NCBI GenBank assembly: GCA_021647805.1
Contig: JAKITZ010000009.1
Span: 1-21,323, forward strand
Direction: 5' to 3'
Length of the DNA stretch: 21,323 nucleotides
Source of the DNA: Robiginitomaculum sp.
GTDB taxonomy: Bacteria; Pseudomonadota; Alphaproteobacteria; Caulobacterales; Maricaulaceae
Shown here: piece after piece, positions 1-6,438 of the stretch
How the letters are laid out: each line of letters starts with the position of its first letter
How positions within the stretch are numbered: position 1 is the first letter of the stretch
Position numbers and translations under genes: made by a program
The notes under the pieces: generated by a model
What the model saw: the letters and a program-made list of their open reading frames with translations, nothing else
The model's database searches: none
What the model was told of the DNA's origin: nothing

Positions 1-33
1 TCATAATTGTCCACAGACCTTAGTTTCCCTGAC

Positions 34-1770
34 TTAACTATTTGACTCAATTCGCCTTAAAGACCAACGACCCCGGTTGCTGGTTTCTTGTCCGGTACCG
101 TTGGGGTCTGCTGCGCCGTTTAATACTATTTGCTTACTACGTCTAGGCGGAGCGCCGGAGCCAAGATAAACAGATGGCTCCAGTGATATAGACCCTATAT
201 CACAACGAAACCTCCAGCCCTCACCATTGGGAAGCAAGATCAATACACTTGAGTTGTTACGCGCCAAAGATACTCGTGTATCTGTGTGTAAATGAAATCG
301 TATTGAAAATGGTATTGGTCGTAAATCAGCAGTTTTTCCCAGCCCTACTGGTCGTTCCAAAGTGTCTTCGCCACGCAAATCATCACCATTTGTTGATAAA
401 AACAAACGCCGGTTATGTTGCAAACCATATCGGGAAAGGTATTCTTGGTGGCTTGCTGTTAACCACACACCGCTTTCTTCCTCATTGCGCCTAGCCTGCA
501 ATGTTTGCTCTTTATTGTAGGCAATAGTTCCTAATAAACTTGCTGTAGGCCCTTTCGGGTAAATATAACTGGAAGATACATCATCTATCACCAGTGTAGA
601 GTGTGCGGCACTTGTTCTGCTGGGGTCACGCCATTTTTCACCTAAGTCTTGTGACCAGCCACAATTGGTAATTATGGTTCCAGCGCGTGTACCAAACTCG
701 AAGCTTAAAGCTCCGGCATGAGCGTTGCGGCTATATGTTATAGGCGGCATTTTCCCGCAATCCAGTATCAGCGTGGAGCGACGGGTTTGCAGACGGTGAT
801 AGCCGGAATGAGGTGCAATTAGGAATGGTGATTTTTTTTCATCTATTGCCGATAAAGCATGGTGAATAGCCGTTTTATCTCCACAACTTCCGCCATTAAA
901 AACCGCTAAACTGCCATTCATCATCGTGCAAAATCGTACAAATGGTAATAACTTGTCTCTGGTTTTTCGTATAAAAATTGGTGGCGGAGTATTGTGTTGA
1001 TCAAGCAATTTCGCCAAAGCATCAAGTTCAAACAATAATAATGCCGCGACCTCTGGGTTGCGCCCTATGTGTCCGCCATCGGTAAGAATTTGTCGATCAA
1101 GTTCGACCTGCAACATCGCAAGGCCGGTTTTCTGCAAACCTTTCATTCCAAACAAACAAGTCCCAGCAGTAGCCAAGCAAATAGCAACCCACAATTTGGT
1201 TTCACCGGCTTCGCAAATATTTGCTACGGATTTCAAATGCCGTAATTGCTTCCCAAGACTGTCCAAACGGGTGCTGGTGGCTATTGCATCTCCACTGAAC
1301 AATGCCATGGACTGCCCAAGCCACGCCAAGCATCGTTTGGCGGTTATTTCTGCCCCCCAAGCAAACCTGTTCCAGCTACCAAATTGTTCAATCCATGTAT
1401 CCACATGATACTTGGTTAATACCGGTAGCTGTTGCTGTTTTTGCTCAAATTGCGATAAACTGGATAACCAGCCAAAGCTATGTAGTGAAATGGCAAAGGT
1501 TCGAGAAGGAGTCGATTTTGACCAAGCTTCGGGTACATTTTCGAAATTAAGTTTACGCCCAGCTAGATATAATAGGCCGCCGGCAATTTCTTCTCCTTGC
1601 TCAAGGCTTGGGTTTTCTGGTCTGCTCGGCCATGGTTTATGCAGTAGTGGAGCCGAGCCGGAAAAAACTACCGCCCTATACAAAGGTGTTGCGTGTAGTT
1701 CGTCGCTTGCTGCTTGTCGTAACCGCAAGACAGCACCTTCTATATAATTTGCCAATGTTGGCTTGGCCAT
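34..1770 (-). CDS. heparinase II/III-like protein
   Basis: A 578-residue protein that reads as a heparinase II/III-family polysaccharide lyase-like protein. An all-helical N-terminal half runs to about residue 280. It includes the family-like segment LTDGGHIGRNPE (229-240). A beta-rich C-terminal half follows, with NAHAGALSFEFG (349-360) and TSAAHSTLVID (386-396), which match the conserved His/Asn-containing core of the family. No signal peptide is visible, so it may act in the cytoplasm or periplasm; its substrate is not evident. In many alphaproteobacteria this gene lies between rsmB and purH, which fits the rsmB gene upstream here. An ATG at 4-2 on the same strand could start the next gene (purH by synteny), but only four bases are visible. 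The ribosome binding site is weak. An inverted repeat at 1831-1849 lies about 60 bases upstream of the start. Confidence 0.85.
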   Translation of the reverse strand: MAKPTLANYIEGAVLRLRQAASDELHATPLYRAVVFSGSAPLLHKPWPSRPENPSLEQGEEIAGGLLYLAGRKLNFENVPEAWSKSTPSRTFAISLHSFGWLSSLSQFEQKQQQLPVLTKYHVDTWIEQFGSWNRFAWGAEITAKRCLAWLGQSMALFSGDAIATSTRLDSLGKQLRHLKSVANICEAGETKLWVAICLATAGTCLFGMKGLQKTGLAMLQVELDRQILTDGGHIGRNPEVAALLLFELDALAKLLDQHNTPPPIFIRKTRDKLLPFVRFCTMMNGSLAVFNGGSCGDKTAIHHALSAIDEKKSPFLIAPHSGYHRLQTRRSTLILDCGKMPPITYSRNAHAGALSFEFGTRAGTIITNCGWSQDLGEKWRDPSRTSAAHSTLVIDDVSSSYIYPKGPTASLLGTIAYNKEQTLQARRNEEESGVWLTASHQEYLSRYGLQHNRRLFLSTNGDDLRGEDTLERPVGLGKTADLRPIPFSIRFHLHTDTRVSLARNNSSVLILLPNGEGWRFRCDIGSISLEPSVYLGSGAPPRRSKQIVLNGAADPNGTGQETSNRGRWSLRRIESNS

Positions 1771-1830
1771 GGCTGATCGGTTCCGTTTTTCTTGCGGTTA
1801 ATCATGACTCTAAAGCATTTTTTGAAATAG

Positions 1831-1849
1831 TGTAAACGGCTTGTTTACA
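1831..1849. promoter_or_regulatory. 7-bp inverted repeat, possible operator
   Basis: TGTAAAC and GTTTACA form a perfect inverted repeat separated by five bases. It lies 61-79 bases upstream of the heparinase-like gene, on the promoter side. On the minus strand its inner arm supplies TTTACA, followed 16 bases later by TTTAGA, a loose -35/-10 pair. The repeat could therefore be an operator overlapping the promoter. The regulator is unknown. Confidence 0.35.
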
Positions 1850-1877
1850 ATAAAGCACCAAAGCATAAATCAATAGC

Positions 1878-1907
1878 AAGTTTCCGGCTCATACGAGCCG
1901 GAAACTT
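1878..1907 (-). terminator. 13-bp stem-loop after the lipoprotein gene
   Basis: A perfect 13-bp inverted repeat (1878-1890 and 1895-1907) with an ATAC loop starts 34 bases beyond the stop codon of the lipoprotein gene. Stem length and GC-rich centre suit a transcription terminator. There is no clear U-run on the minus-strand transcript, so it could act with Rho or mainly protect the 3' end of the mRNA. Confidence 0.6.
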
Positions 1908-1941
1908 AATCGTTGAAAACTTGAAACCATATTGTAAGGCT

Positions 1942-2439
1942 TTAGTGTGGGTGGGCTTGACTGGCTTTAGGGATAACTCGTGCCCGTTCGCCATATTCCA
2001 CCCAAACCGGAGTACCATTGGCAATGGGATAACCACCAGCTTGGGTAATGGTTATAATGTCGCCATCACGATCAAGCTCAATCGTATAAGCAAAGCCTTC
2101 GCTTTCGCTAACATCGTTTTCTATGGCTGAGCCGATAAGTCCACCAACAATCGCACCAATGATTGCGCCGGCTGTGTTTTCAGCTCTACCGCCACCAAAC
2201 TGCGAGCCAGCAATTCCGCCAATAGCTGCGCCACCAATAGTACCAACACCGCTTTTGGTGCCTTCGATACTAATGGCTCTGCTGGAAAGAATAATACCAG
2301 AATCCGATCGTGATATTTGACCGATACTGCTGCGGTTATAGTCATTTGCGCCAATATTTGAGGCGCAAGCTCCAAGTAAAAGAGCCGAAGAAACAGCCAC
2401 GGCACCGAAAACGCGACGTATATAAATTGATTTAAGCAT
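1942..2439 (-). CDS. SlyB-like glycine-zipper lipoprotein
   Basis: A 165-residue lipoprotein. The signal peptide ends in the lipobox LGAC with the lipidated Cys at residue 25; the following Ala favours outer-membrane sorting. A glycine zipper follows at about 63-105 (GVGTIGGAAIGGIAGSQ, then GAIIGAIVGGLIGSAIE), typical of the 2TM glycine-zipper/SlyB family. A short C-terminal beta-like domain (115-155) completes the protein. The start is the ATG at 2439, because AGGTGG lies at the right distance before it; the frame also has a GTG three codons upstream, but that overlaps this ribosome binding site. It lies 81 bases downstream of rsmB and upstream of the heparinase-like gene, separated from the latter by a strong hairpin. 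Family members affect envelope integrity, but no specific role can be read here. Confidence 0.85.
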   Translation of the reverse strand: MLKSIYIRRVFGAVAVSSALLLGACASNIGANDYNRSSIGQISRSDSGIILSSRAISIEGTKSGVGTIGGAAIGGIAGSQFGGGRAENTAGAIIGAIVGGLIGSAIENDVSESEGFAYTIELDRDGDIITITQAGGYPIANGTPVWVEYGERARVIPKASQAHPH

Positions 2440-2520
2440 GAGTTCCACCTTGCGTGCATAAAATGATTAACAGCCCGATCCTTAACCTACCAGAAGATAT
2501 CTGAATGATTTCTGAACAAG

Positions 2521-3822
2521 TTAAACTTTGCGTAATCTTGCAACAAAGAAAGCGTCAAGGCCGCCTTCCCTTGGCAAGGCTCCTGGTGGAATACGGATCA
2601 TTCCATCTTTCTGGAAAGGCTTGGCGAAATCGGGTATGTCGGTAACTATAGGATCTAGTTGTAAGTCGGTTTTATCCAGTATTTCAGCAATAACACCTTC
2701 TGCTTCAACACTTTGCGCGGAACAAACACAATAAATTAAACGCCCGCCAGACTTTAACAATTTGCTAGCATTTATTGCCAATGATATTTGTCGCTCAGTG
2801 AAACTTGCAACATCTTTTTCTCTGCGAGTATATAAAACGTCCGGGTGGTGGCGAAAAATACCAGTAGCTGAACACGGCGCGTCAAGCAAAATTGCATCAA
2901 ACAGCCTATCTGGTTTCCACGACCGCGCATCGGCGCAAATAATTTCAGCTTGTTGCCCTGTGCGGGTTAAATTTTGTGACAATCTACCCAATCTGGCCTG
3001 TTGATTATCAACAGCCGTAACTTTTGCTCCGGCTGCGGCCACTTGCACGGTTTTTCCACCAGGAGCCGCGCAAAAATCGGCTATTTCTTCGCCGGGTTGC
3101 GGATTTAATATTTGTACTGGTATTGATGCTGCAAGGTCTTGAACAATCCATTTACCATCTTGGTAGCCTTGTATATCTTCAATTCTACCCTTGTTTGCCA
3201 AACGTAAAGTTTGTTCGCCAATGCGTACCCCGCCCAAGTCTTTTGCCCATTTCTCAACGTCATCAAGTATTGTTAGATCAAGGTGGGGTGGATCTTTTAG
3301 GGCGGTTGCGGCTTGTTTTGCGGCTTCAGGCCCATAAACTGTGTTCCAGTTTCCTGCTAACCAAGCTGGAATATTCAATTCCAAAGGCAGGGTTTGTAGT
3401 AACTCATCGCCCTCACGATCAATGCGCCGAAGCAAAGCATTGATCATACCTTTATAAGGCCTTGATCCACGCATATTACCAGCCATTTGCACAAATGAGT
3501 TGACTACGCCGTGGCTGGCCGAGCGCAAAAACAATAGTTCAGCAGCTCCGGCACGTAATATCTGACGAGCAGTTACCGCTTGTCTTGGCATTGGCCTGCT
3601 CAAAAAGGTATCAATTATTGCATCAATTTGTCCAAGTTGGCGTAAGCTACTGCCGATGATTGCCCGTGATAAAGCCTTGTCCCGGGTCGGTAATGCCCCA
3701 AATCGTTGGTCTTTTTCAAGAAATACATCAAGTGATTTATGGCGAGCAAACACCCACTCTAGCGCGCGTACAGCGCAACCGCGCGGATCTGGTTGTTGGG
3801 TTTTAGCATTGTCATTTGTCAT
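2521..3822 (-). CDS. rsmB: 16S rRNA m5C methyltransferase RsmB/NOP family
   Basis: A 433-residue S-adenosylmethionine-dependent rRNA cytosine-C5 methyltransferase; E. coli RsmB modifies C967 of 16S rRNA. The N-terminal NusB-like RNA-binding domain covers about 12-140. The catalytic Rossmann domain contains motif I ADFCAAPGGKT (248-258), motif IV LLDAPCSATG with Cys317, and motif VI IYCVCS with the nucleophile position Cys367. The usual Thr before that Cys is Val here. The frame stays open upstream to 4044, but ATG 3822 is preferred: GGAG lies five bases before it, the family starts here, and the extra 74 residues are antisense to the divergent small gene. A TACAAT at 3847-3842 on the minus strand could be the -10 box. 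Confidence 0.93.
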   Translation of the reverse strand: MTNDNAKTQQPDPRGCAVRALEWVFARHKSLDVFLEKDQRFGALPTRDKALSRAIIGSSLRQLGQIDAIIDTFLSRPMPRQAVTARQILRAGAAELLFLRSASHGVVNSFVQMAGNMRGSRPYKGMINALLRRIDREGDELLQTLPLELNIPAWLAGNWNTVYGPEAAKQAATALKDPPHLDLTILDDVEKWAKDLGGVRIGEQTLRLANKGRIEDIQGYQDGKWIVQDLAASIPVQILNPQPGEEIADFCAAPGGKTVQVAAAGAKVTAVDNQQARLGRLSQNLTRTGQQAEIICADARSWKPDRLFDAILLDAPCSATGIFRHHPDVLYTRREKDVASFTERQISLAINASKLLKSGGRLIYCVCSAQSVEAEGVIAEILDKTDLQLDPIVTDIPDFAKPFQKDGMIRIPPGALPREGGLDAFFVARLRKV

Positions 3823-3865
3823 TGATGCTCCATACTCACCTATTGTAAAGATGGCAAATGAATAG

Positions 3866-4060
3866 ATGGCTAAATCAAAGCAAGAAATAATAAATGAACG
3901 GCGCAAACAGGCGGCAAAACGCGCTTTAGCAGAGGCTGAGCAGCGACGATCTGTAGCCAAACAAAGCCAAGCTTTACCAATAGAACACAATAGTCGTAGA
4001 AAAATCGAACCAACCAGATATGGCGATTGGGAACGTAGTGGCATAACCAGCGATTTTTAA
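3866..4060 (+). CDS. DUF1674 / SDHAF4-like succinate dehydrogenase assembly factor
   Basis: A 64-residue protein. The basic, helical N-terminus (MAKSKQEIINERRKQAAKRA) leads to the conserved end EPTRYGDWERSGITSDF, the hallmark of the DUF1674 family. The mitochondrial relative SDHAF4 binds the flavinylated catalytic subunit of succinate dehydrogenase during assembly and protects it; the bacterial role is inferred from this. The gene is divergent from rsmB with 43 bases between start codons, an association I recall from other alphaproteobacteria. No strong Shine-Dalgarno sequence precedes the ATG. An upstream ATG at 3851 is out of use because its frame stops after four codons. Confidence 0.85.
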   Translation: MAKSKQEIINERRKQAAKRALAEAEQRRSVAKQSQALPIEHNSRRKIEPTRYGDWERSGITSDF

Positions 4061-4072
4061 CTTATATCCTAT

Positions 4073-4098
4073 TTGGGGTGAGTTTCCCCAATTTGGGG
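4073..4098 (+). terminator. overlapping hairpins after the SDHAF4-like gene
   Basis: TTGGGG (4073-4078), CCCCAA (4086-4091) and TTGGGG (4093-4098) alternate. The middle arm can pair with either flank: six base pairs with a seven-base loop, or a tight palindrome centred at 4092. The element starts 13 bases after the stop codon and is followed by a mildly T-rich stretch. A simple terminator is the likeliest use; the alternative pairings also permit an attenuator-like switch ahead of the next gene. Confidence 0.45.
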
Positions 4099-4118
4099 CA
4101 TTTGTTTCGGCACAGGCT

Positions 4119-4149
4119 TTGCTCATGATAGTATCAGATGTGTTATTAT
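4119..4149 (+). promoter_or_regulatory. possible promoter for the secreted protein gene
   Basis: TTGCTC (4119-4124) and TTATTA (4143-4148) are 18 bases apart and resemble a housekeeping -35/-10 pair. Transcription would start near 4155, leaving a short leader that still contains the GGGAGAG ribosome binding site before ATG 4168. The match is modest. Confidence 0.35.
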
Positions 4150-4167
4150 GAGAAACGGGAGAGCCTT

Positions 4168-5046
4168 ATGCGCTCATTAAAATTGTTTGCTGGACTGGTT
4201 TTGCTACCCTTAACCGCTGTAATTGCGCCACCAGCATTGGCAGATGGTGGCGAGTTTTGCCTTACCGGAGCCATTGCCGGTTCCGAACAAAGCATAAATT
4301 GCGGCTCTAATTGGGTAGCTGTTGATGGTACACGACTTGGCTCAATGCCTGATCCACGAAACACCCCAAGAACACCGTACAGACCGCCCGGTGCTGTTTG
4401 GTCAGGCTCCTCTGCTTCGTCGGCAACATATAGCTCGGGATCAACAATAACATCTGCACCCGTCTGGCAACCACCTATTGCACCGCAATACCCAACTCAT
4501 ACAAACACTGTCACACACGGCTCTTATTATCAACAACCAACAATAACTCATAATAACTGGTCAACGGCAAACCACGTACCTAGCAGTTCATGCGCACCGA
4601 TTAACCCGACTTGCGGCTCTCAGCAAACCACTTATCGTTCGCACAATATTACCAATGGCTGCTTTAGTTATGATAATAACGGTCAAGCGCATTCGGTTCC
4701 TTGTCCAGCAAATGTAACTCACTCCAATACATGGAATCACAGTCATCAGCACCAAAATTGTGGGTTCTCCGTGATTGCCCACACCTCACAAACTCATGCC
4801 CAAGTGGCTGTTGTTCATGAGAACGGTTTCTTCAACACCCTAAATGGCGGTGTCGGCGGTGGCAGCAATGTATATTATGGTGGCGGTGGCGGCGCGTTCA
4901 TTTCTGGTGGATCAAACCGGGTGTTCTCACAAGCACCATTATTGCGTATCCCGAACAAAAACATTGGCAATAAAAGAACCCCCAAAAAGAATTATCACGG
5001 CGGTGGTGGCGGCGGCAAAGGCAGCCATAAAGGTGGTCATAAATAG
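4168..5046 (+). CDS. unrecognised secreted Cys/His/Gly-rich protein
   Basis: A 292-residue exported protein that I do not recognise. Residues 1-26 form a clear Sec signal peptide with likely cleavage after PALA. The mature part has seven cysteines, a Pro/Ser/Thr-rich stretch (about 55-115), and an Asn/His/Thr-rich middle (about 120-225) with VTHSNTWNHSHQHQ. Gly-rich runs follow (GGVGGGSNVYYGGGGG, and near the end GGGGGGKGSHKGGHK). About 16 His residues and the His/Gly/Lys tail could bind metal or anions, but that is inference. The start is ATG 4168, because GGGAGAG precedes it and the signal peptide begins there; an in-frame ATG at 4138 would add ten unneeded residues. A possible promoter precedes the gene and a good terminator follows, so it is probably transcribed alone. 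Confidence 0.75.
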   Translation: MRSLKLFAGLVLLPLTAVIAPPALADGGEFCLTGAIAGSEQSINCGSNWVAVDGTRLGSMPDPRNTPRTPYRPPGAVWSGSSASSATYSSGSTITSAPVWQPPIAPQYPTHTNTVTHGSYYQQPTITHNNWSTANHVPSSSCAPINPTCGSQQTTYRSHNITNGCFSYDNNGQAHSVPCPANVTHSNTWNHSHQHQNCGFSVIAHTSQTHAQVAVVHENGFFNTLNGGVGGGSNVYYGGGGGAFISGGSNRVFSQAPLLRIPNKNIGNKRTPKKNYHGGGGGGKGSHKGGHK

Positions 5047-5114
5047 CCGCCAAGCCAATACGTCAAACCAAGAAAAATAACAAATATACTTTATCTTTGT
5101 GATCCATCAACTTC

Positions 5115-5141
5115 CCCAAAAACCGGTAACCACTTTTTGGG
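5115..5141. repeat. 8-bp inverted repeat in the 5047-5242 gap
   Basis: CCCAAAAA (5115-5122) and TTTTTGGG (5134-5141) form an 8-bp stem with an 11-base loop. It lies between the secreted-protein gene and the stronger terminator at 5164-5194. It may be an extra 3'-end structure. Confidence 0.35.
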
Positions 5142-5163
5142 TCGGTGGAATATAAATAAGGCC

Positions 5164-5194
5164 AGCCCTGATGAATTCCTCGGGGCTTGTTTTT
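5164..5194 (+). terminator. Rho-independent terminator of the secreted protein gene
   Basis: AGCCCTGA (5164-5171) pairs with TCGGGGCT (5180-5187), with one G-U pair and an eight-base loop. It is followed at once by TGTTTTTA. Stem plus T-run on the plus strand, 117 bases after the stop codon, is a standard intrinsic terminator. Confidence 0.75.
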
Positions 5195-5204
5195 ATGTTG
5201 TTAA

Positions 5205-5237
5205 TAGGATAGTAATCCTACTATAAGTATATATAAT
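5205..5237 (+). promoter_or_regulatory. promoter region of the nuclease gene with inverted repeat
   Basis: TAGGAT (5205-5210) and ATCCTA (5215-5220) form a perfect 6-bp inverted repeat. Two -10-like boxes follow: TATAAG (5222-5227) and TATAAT (5232-5237). If TATAAT is used, transcription would begin at or next to the ATG at 5243, giving a leaderless mRNA; this agrees with the absence of a Shine-Dalgarno sequence. No good -35 box is seen. Confidence 0.4.
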
Positions 5238-5242
5238 CCGAT

Positions 5243-5683
5243 ATGACAATGTGTAAACTGTTTTTAATAATTTTATTTTTGGGCTTGTTTCCCGAAATTG
5301 GTTTAGCTGCTGATCGGGTGCAGGGGCCAATAAGTGCCAAGGTGTTACGGGTAGTAGACGGTGATACAATAGCGGTTAGCGCTCTTATCTGGCCGGGGCA
5401 GCGGGTTGAGATAAAGGTTCGTTTGGCCGAGGTAAATGCACCGGAAACTTTTAGACCAGCTTGCCAAGAAGAGAAAAAAATAGGCCAATTAGCAACATTG
5501 TTTGTCAGCCAACAAATTGGACAACAGGTGGATTTGCAAGACATTCGCCTTGGTAAATATGCTGGTAGAATTGTGGCAAATATAATAACCGCGTCCGGCG
5601 AGGATTTAGGCGAATTACTGCTAAATGCCGGATTAGCGCACAAACAAAAAGATCGTAACGGTTGGTGTAATACCCCCAATTAA
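5243..5683 (+). CDS. exported thermonuclease (SNase) family nuclease
   Basis: A 146-residue protein with an N-terminal signal peptide (about 1-23, ending GLAA) and one staphylococcal-nuclease-like domain. Conserved features are VVDGDT (37-42), Arg60 and Glu68 in VRLAEVNAPE (59-68), and Arg109 in KYAGR. These match the catalytic Arg35, Glu43 and Arg87 of S. aureus nuclease. The calcium-ligand position Asp40 is Asn65 here. Two Cys (74 and 142) could form a disulfide after export. The likely role is Ca2+-dependent cleavage of DNA or RNA outside the cytoplasm. The protein ends soon after the core fold, shorter than the S. aureus enzyme. No Shine-Dalgarno sequence is visible; an alternative ATG lies two codons in. 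Its stop codon overlaps that of nth. Confidence 0.85.
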   Translation: MTMCKLFLIILFLGLFPEIGLAADRVQGPISAKVLRVVDGDTIAVSALIWPGQRVEIKVRLAEVNAPETFRPACQEEKKIGQLATLFVSQQIGQQVDLQDIRLGKYAGRIVANIITASGEDLGELLLNAGLAHKQKDRNGWCNTPN

Positions 5684-6363
5684 CAATTTTCATCTGGGGC
5701 CGGGGTTTTATCCTTATAGCGACAAACATCCGATACCCGACACAACCAGCACCTAGGTTTTCGAGCCAAGCAGGTATATCTTCCATGCAAAATCAACCAG
5801 TGATGGGCGTGTTGTAAATATTCTTTTGGCGTAACCCGCAACAACACTTCTTCTACTTGATCGGGGGTTTTCCCCGGTGCCATGCCGGTGCGATTACCAA
5901 CCCGAAAGATATGCGTATCCACAGCAATAGTTGGTTGTCCAAAGGCTACATTAAGCACCACATTGGCAGTTTTCCGCCCAACTCCGGGTAATTTTGTCAA
6001 CTCGGCTTCGGTTTGCGGAACCTGGCCTTCAAATTCTTCAAGTATCATTTTTGAAAGGCCAATTACGTTTTTGGCTTTATTGCGATAAAGGCCAATGGTT
6101 TTGATCATATCACGCACTTGGTCTTCCCCAAGACCAAGCATGGCTCTTGGGTTATCAGCCAGAGCAAACAAAGCTTTGCTAGCCTTATTGACCCCGACAT
6201 CGGTGGACTGCGCCGACAAAGCCACGGCAACAACCAAGGTAAACGGGTTGGAATAATTAAGCTCGGTTTTTGGCTCTGGATCCAGCTGTTGTAAATGAGC
6301 ATAAATGCTGGCGGTTTTAGCTCTAGTTATCGGTCTTGGGCGCGAAGCAGTTTTTTTTGTCAA
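5680..6363 (-). CDS. nth: endonuclease III
   Basis: A 227-residue DNA glycosylase/AP lyase that removes oxidised pyrimidines in base excision repair. It has the helix-hairpin-helix LPGVGRKTANVVL (125-137) with catalytic Lys131 and VDTHIFRV with catalytic Asp149. The [4Fe-4S] loop has Cys198, 205, 208 and 214 (C-X6-C-X2-C-X5-C). All catalytic and cluster residues are present. The start appears to be TTG at 6363, about eight bases after AAGAG; no ATG or GTG in frame lies before the conserved core, and the nearby ATG upstream runs into a stop after three codons. It is convergent with the nuclease gene (four-base overlap, TTAA shared by both stops) and divergent from the ada-like gene. Confidence 0.95.
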   Translation of the reverse strand: MTKKTASRPRPITRAKTASIYAHLQQLDPEPKTELNYSNPFTLVVAVALSAQSTDVGVNKASKALFALADNPRAMLGLGEDQVRDMIKTIGLYRNKAKNVIGLSKMILEEFEGQVPQTEAELTKLPGVGRKTANVVLNVAFGQPTIAVDTHIFRVGNRTGMAPGKTPDQVEEVLLRVTPKEYLQHAHHWLILHGRYTCLARKPRCWLCRVSDVCRYKDKTPAPDENC

Positions 6364-6438
6364 AATTTATCTCTTCATTTTATACGTAAGCCGGTTATCG
6401 GGTGGCGGTGTTTAGCCTTTTTCCTCTATAACTGGTTT

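Noticed and set aside
1..4. Possible start codon of the next minus-strand gene (purH by synteny)
   Set aside because: Only four bases are in the window and the ribosome binding site is poorly spaced, so no gene can be called.
2466..2487. CtrA-type site (two TTAA half-sites upstream of the lipoprotein gene)
   Set aside because: The half-sites are 11 bases apart instead of the seven expected for CtrA.
3823..4044. 74-residue N-terminal extension of RsmB
   Set aside because: It is antisense to the SDHAF4-like gene, is not part of the family, and the start at 3822 has a proper Shine-Dalgarno sequence.
4844..5080. 78-codon plus-strand frame overlapping the end of the secreted-protein gene
   Set aside because: It is a shifted frame of the glycine-rich coding region; the main frame has the signal peptide and ribosome binding site.
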